This document shows, piece after piece, positions 15,781 to 17,630 of a stretch of DNA of 17,630 nt. A model generated the notes under the pieces. The model saw only the letters and a program-made list of their open reading frames with translations, did not search any database and had not been told where the DNA came from. The translations under genes were made by a program, and so were the position numbers. Where the stretch lies: NCBI GenBank assembly GCA_031288035.1, contig JAITSG010000004.1:1-17630 (forward strand), written 5' to 3'. Positions within the stretch are counted from its first letter, which is position 1. Every line of letters begins with the position of its first letter. Source of the stretch: Rickettsiales bacterium (GTDB lineage Bacteria; Pseudomonadota; Alphaproteobacteria; Rs-D84; CACZYB01).

Positions 15781-16314
15781 TTATTTGGCGGATTTCGCGG
15801 CTTCTGCGGCGGCCAGCAGGTCGGCCTCGCTGCACATGTCCAATCCTACGGGGTTCCTCGGCTCTATGTTCTGTGTGTCGCGGTGCGTGCGGTTTCTGAT
15901 AGATTCGACTGTCGCGTTCGTCGTGTGGACGAGGCGGCATATCTGCGCGTTCGACAGTTCGGGATAATTCTTGACCAGCCACATTATGGCGTCCGGCCTG
16001 TTCTGCCTGTGCGCCATGGGGGTATAGCGGTTTTTCATAGAGCGGGCTTTTTTGACGAAGTCCTGCAGGGTTTTGCTGGCCTCCAGCCTTGCCTTCGGGT
16101 CGTCCTCGCACCTTTTTATGTCCTCGCGGGTTATCATGCCGGAAAGTATCGGGTTGAACCCTATGGAGTAGTCTCCGGTTTCCCTGTCCGCCAGGGCCTG
16201 TACTTCCAGTATGTGGATTCCGCAGAAATCGGCTATTTGGTCGAAGCTAAGCGTCGTATTGTCGATAAGCCAGCCGGCGGTTTCCTTGGGCATTAGGATT
16301 TTGTCTATGGCCAT
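15781..16314 (-). CDS. trcR: Cell-cycle transcriptional regulator TrcR (DUF1013)
   Basis: A DUF1013-family protein, restricted to Alphaproteobacteria and annotated as cell-cycle regulator TrcR. It is expected to be a cytoplasmic DNA-binding protein. In its 177 aa the conserved opening 'LMPKETAGWLIDNTTLSFDQIADFCGIHILEVQALAD' (about 7-43) contains one helix-turn-helix-like unit. A second one, 'MAHRQNRPDAIMWLVKNYPELSNAQICRLVHTTNATVESIRNRTH', follows near 98-144. The tail is alanine-rich. GGAG lies 6 nt before the ATG. A weak -10-like TATAGA (16350-16345) is upstream but without a good -35. The gene is followed by rpoD after 43 bp on the same strand, so the regulator and the main sigma factor may be co-transcribed. 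Confidence 0.85.
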   Translation of the reverse strand: MAIDKILMPKETAGWLIDNTTLSFDQIADFCGIHILEVQALADRETGDYSIGFNPILSGMITREDIKRCEDDPKARLEASKTLQDFVKKARSMKNRYTPMAHRQNRPDAIMWLVKNYPELSNAQICRLVHTTNATVESIRNRTHRDTQNIEPRNPVGLDMCSEADLLAAAEAAKSAK

Positions 16315-16360
16315 TTGGAGCTCCGTGTTCGTTAGCTTGACATTTCTATATCATTCCCTA

Positions 16361-16389
16361 TTGAAAAGCAAGCGATTTTATTGTAAAAT
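16361..16389 (+). promoter_or_regulatory. Promoter for the TRL-family lipoprotein gene
   Basis: TTGAAA (16361-16366), 17 bp, TAAAAT (16384-16389). Transcription should start near 16396, leaving a ~24 nt leader with the strong ribosome site GGAGG (16410-16414) 5 nt before the ATG. A further TTGACA at 16337-16342 has no good -10 at the right distance. This region also holds the divergent trcR upstream sequence. Confidence 0.7.
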
Positions 16390-16419
16390 AGCCAAAAAGT
16401 AGCAAGCGAGGAGGGAGAG

Positions 16420-16713
16420 ATGAAGAAATCTGCATGGGCGGCCGTGCTGTTCGTCGCCGGATGTGTTTATGTGCCGACGGAGACGGGGGTGACCGTGCTC
16501 GCCCACACGAAGCAGCCAATAATGGCGACGGTAAGCAACGGCGAGAAGGTGGGCAGGGCCTGCGCGCGCAACATATTGGGCGCGATTGTCGGGGATTCGT
16601 CCGTCGAAACCGCGAAGAAGAACGGCGGCATAACCCAGGTAGCCAGCGTGGACAAGGAGGTCACGGCGCTTCTTCTGTACGCCGAGGTCTGCACCGTCGT
16701 CACCGGCAAATAG
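16420..16713 (+). CDS. TRL-like family lipoprotein
   Basis: A small (97 aa) envelope protein. The N-terminus MKKSAWAAVLFVAGC is a lipoprotein signal peptide with lipobox VAGC (C15), and residues +2/+3 (V,Y) give no inner-membrane retention signal, so outer-membrane sorting is likely. The remainder matches the TRL-like family pattern: 'GRACARNILGAIVGDSSVETAKKNGGI' (45-71) then 'ASVDKEVTALLLYAEVCTVVTGK' to the end. Functions of TRL proteins are not established. The gene has its own strong promoter and GGAGG site, which suggests good expression. It is divergent from trcR and convergent with the fibre-like gene; the 65 bp gap downstream shows no clear terminator. Confidence 0.78.
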   Translation: MKKSAWAAVLFVAGCVYVPTETGVTVLAHTKQPIMATVSNGEKVGRACARNILGAIVGDSSVETAKKNGGITQVASVDKEVTALLLYAEVCTVVTGK

Positions 16714-16778
16714 GCCGGAAATCGTCCGGGACGCGGGGCAGGAGCTCGTCCGGCGGTGCCGAAATCCGTATTTCCCGT

Positions 16779-17630
16779 CTATGTCTTGACATAGCAGAAT
16801 ATCACCGTGTCGGCCGATATGGTTTCGCGTTCAAACCCGATGTTCGGGGCATAGCTGCCGTTCGCCATTTTAGTGAAGTGCAGGTCTGCGAAACCTCTGT
16901 TGGACTGGAACGGCACTATCCTGTCGCCGCCGGTATGCTGGTTTTTGCAGCGGGCGTATCCGGCGGGAAGAGTTTCGCTGAACGACAATATTACAAAGCC
17001 CTTCGGCACTTCGATCGGAATCTCGGTCTTTTTTGCATATGCGGCTAATTCGGCTGCCTTCGTGTACGCCGCCAAATCAGCGGCCTTCGCGTACGCGGCC
17101 AGATTGGCGGCCGCGGGAATCTCCGTCTTGAGAGCATACTTGCTTAAATCCTGTGCCGCGGAGACGGCCGGAATCTCGGTCTTTTTCGCATACTGCGCAA
17201 GGTCCGCGGCCTTCGCGTACGCCGCCAGATCCACGGTCTTGACGTACCCTGTCAGATTGGCGGCCGTCGGAATCTCCGTCTTAAGAGCGTATTTCGACAA
17301 ATCTTGGGCCGCGGGGATGGCTGGAATCTCGGTCTTGAGAGCATATTTGGACAAGTCCATGTTCGCCGGTATGGAAGCCTTTACTGCCGCCACTTCGGCC
17401 TTCGTGGCGAATCCGTTCGTGTCGATAGGAGCGGTAGGGGACGGAATCTCGGTCTTGAGAGCATACTTGCTCAAATTCTGCGCCGCGGGAATCGAAGCCC
17501 TGAGCGCTTCGAGCTCGGCCTTCGGAGCACACGAATCCGCCTTGGTCTTGAGAGACCTGATTTCTTCCCTCAAAGATTCCATGTCCTCTTCCAGCTCCGA
17601 CGGGTCGAACCCGGCGGATGTAGCGGCGGC
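16779..17630 (-). CDS. Fibre-like repeat protein, 5' end outside window
   Basis: No named family recognised with certainty. The frame stays open to the window edge, so an internal ATG at 17582 is probably not the start. Counting from it, residues 1-30 look like a coiled coil (ESLREEIRSLKTKAD). Then comes a repeat region: LSKYALKTEIP occurs at 37-47, 77-87, 95-105 and 146-156, with shorter YAKKTEIP at 131-138 and 182-189, joined by alanine-rich DLAAYAKAA units. Such short repeats are typical of trimeric tail-fibre or adhesin shafts. The C-terminal domain (about 190-267, 'PKGFVILSFSETLPAGYARCKNQHTGGDRIVPF') recalls phage collar/tail-fibre tips in its LPAGY..C element, but the likeness is loose. 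It could be a phage-derived fibre, a secreted adhesin or a shaft of unknown use. No phage genes are nearby in the window. Confidence 0.6.
   Translation of the reverse strand, partial: AAATSAGFDPSELEEDMESLREEIRSLKTKADSCAPKAELEALRASIPAAQNLSKYALKTEIPSPTAPIDTNGFATKAEVAAVKASIPANMDLSKYALKTEIPAIPAAQDLSKYALKTEIPTAANLTGYVKTVDLAAYAKAADLAQYAKKTEIPAVSAAQDLSKYALKTEIPAAANLAAYAKAADLAAYTKAAELAAYAKKTEIPIEVPKGFVILSFSETLPAGYARCKNQHTGGDRIVPFQSNRGFADLHFTKMANGSYAPNIGFERETISADTVIFCYVKT
16994..17505 (-). repeat. Coding repeats of the fibre-like protein
   Basis: At the DNA level the element GGAATCTC(G/C)GTCTT followed by GAGAGCATA (plus strand) returns six to seven times at variable distance. It encodes the KTEIP/KYALKTEIP units. 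The copies are close to identical in places (17330-17350 and 17450-17470), which points to recent duplication or conversion and a capacity for length change. Confidence 0.7.

Noticed and set aside
16337..16364. Second promoter for the TRL gene using TTGACA at 16337
   Set aside because: Perfect -35, but the best -10 at proper distance (TATTGA) matches only three bases. The TTGAAA/TAAAAT pair downstream is far better.
16714..16778. Terminator between the TRL gene and the fibre-like gene
   Set aside because: GCCGGA and TCCGGC can pair but over a long loop and without a T-run.

Overview
The window looks like a piece of an alphaproteobacterial chromosome. The taxonomic pointers are a FYDLN-acid (TIGR02300-type) zinc-ribbon protein, a DUF1013/TrcR-type cell-cycle regulator, the lptD-surA gene order and an RpoD with the alphaproteobacterial layout. 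The DNA is GC-rich, but isoleucine is mostly coded by ATA and arginine often by AGG. The missing usual neighbours (no pdxA/rsmA after surA, no mreC after mreB, no dnaG before rpoD) suggest a rearranged, perhaps host-associated lineage. An uncultured gut-type group is my guess, not something the sequence proves.

Layout. 1-4569 (+): the 3' part of lptD, a SurA-like chaperone, mreB and a ComF phosphoribosyltransferase, all tightly packed envelope and housekeeping genes. 4566-7665 (+): a separate unit with its own near-consensus promoter, encoding a lone VirB4/TrbE-type ATPase translationally overlapped with a secreted protein carrying an HExxH motif. 7662-8639 (-): a GT92/DUF23 glycosyltransferase whose stop codon shares a CTAG palindrome with the preceding gene. 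8720-8983 (+): the FYDLN protein. 11696-9002 (-): a three-gene operon of nucleoside phosphorylase, HD phosphohydrolase and GT2 glycosyltransferase. 11751-12510: a tRNA island on the minus strand with tRNA-Val(GAC) and tRNA-Ala(CGC), three copies of a ~110 bp double-hairpin repeat placed 3' of the tRNAs, and an upstream promoter. 16314-12565 (-): trcR, rpoD and an unrecognised 375-aa protein in tandem. 16420-16713 (+): a small TRL-family lipoprotein with a strong promoter. 16779-17630 (-): the C-terminal part of a fibre-like repeat protein that runs out of the window.

How the parts fit. LptD and SurA serve outer-membrane assembly, MreB cell shape, and the two glycosyltransferases probably surface polysaccharide. 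RpoD is the housekeeping sigma factor. The promoters I can read (TTGAAA or TTGACT, exactly 17 bp, then a TATAAT-like box) are what such a sigma factor should recognise, and several of them help decide start codons. The least explained parts are the VirB4 plus HExxH pair, the phosphorylase plus HD pair, the tRNA-linked repeats and the conserved-looking unknown gene behind rpoD. No IS element, integrase, CRISPR array or restriction system is visible. This is mainly a core-genome region with a few odd insertions rather than a genomic island.
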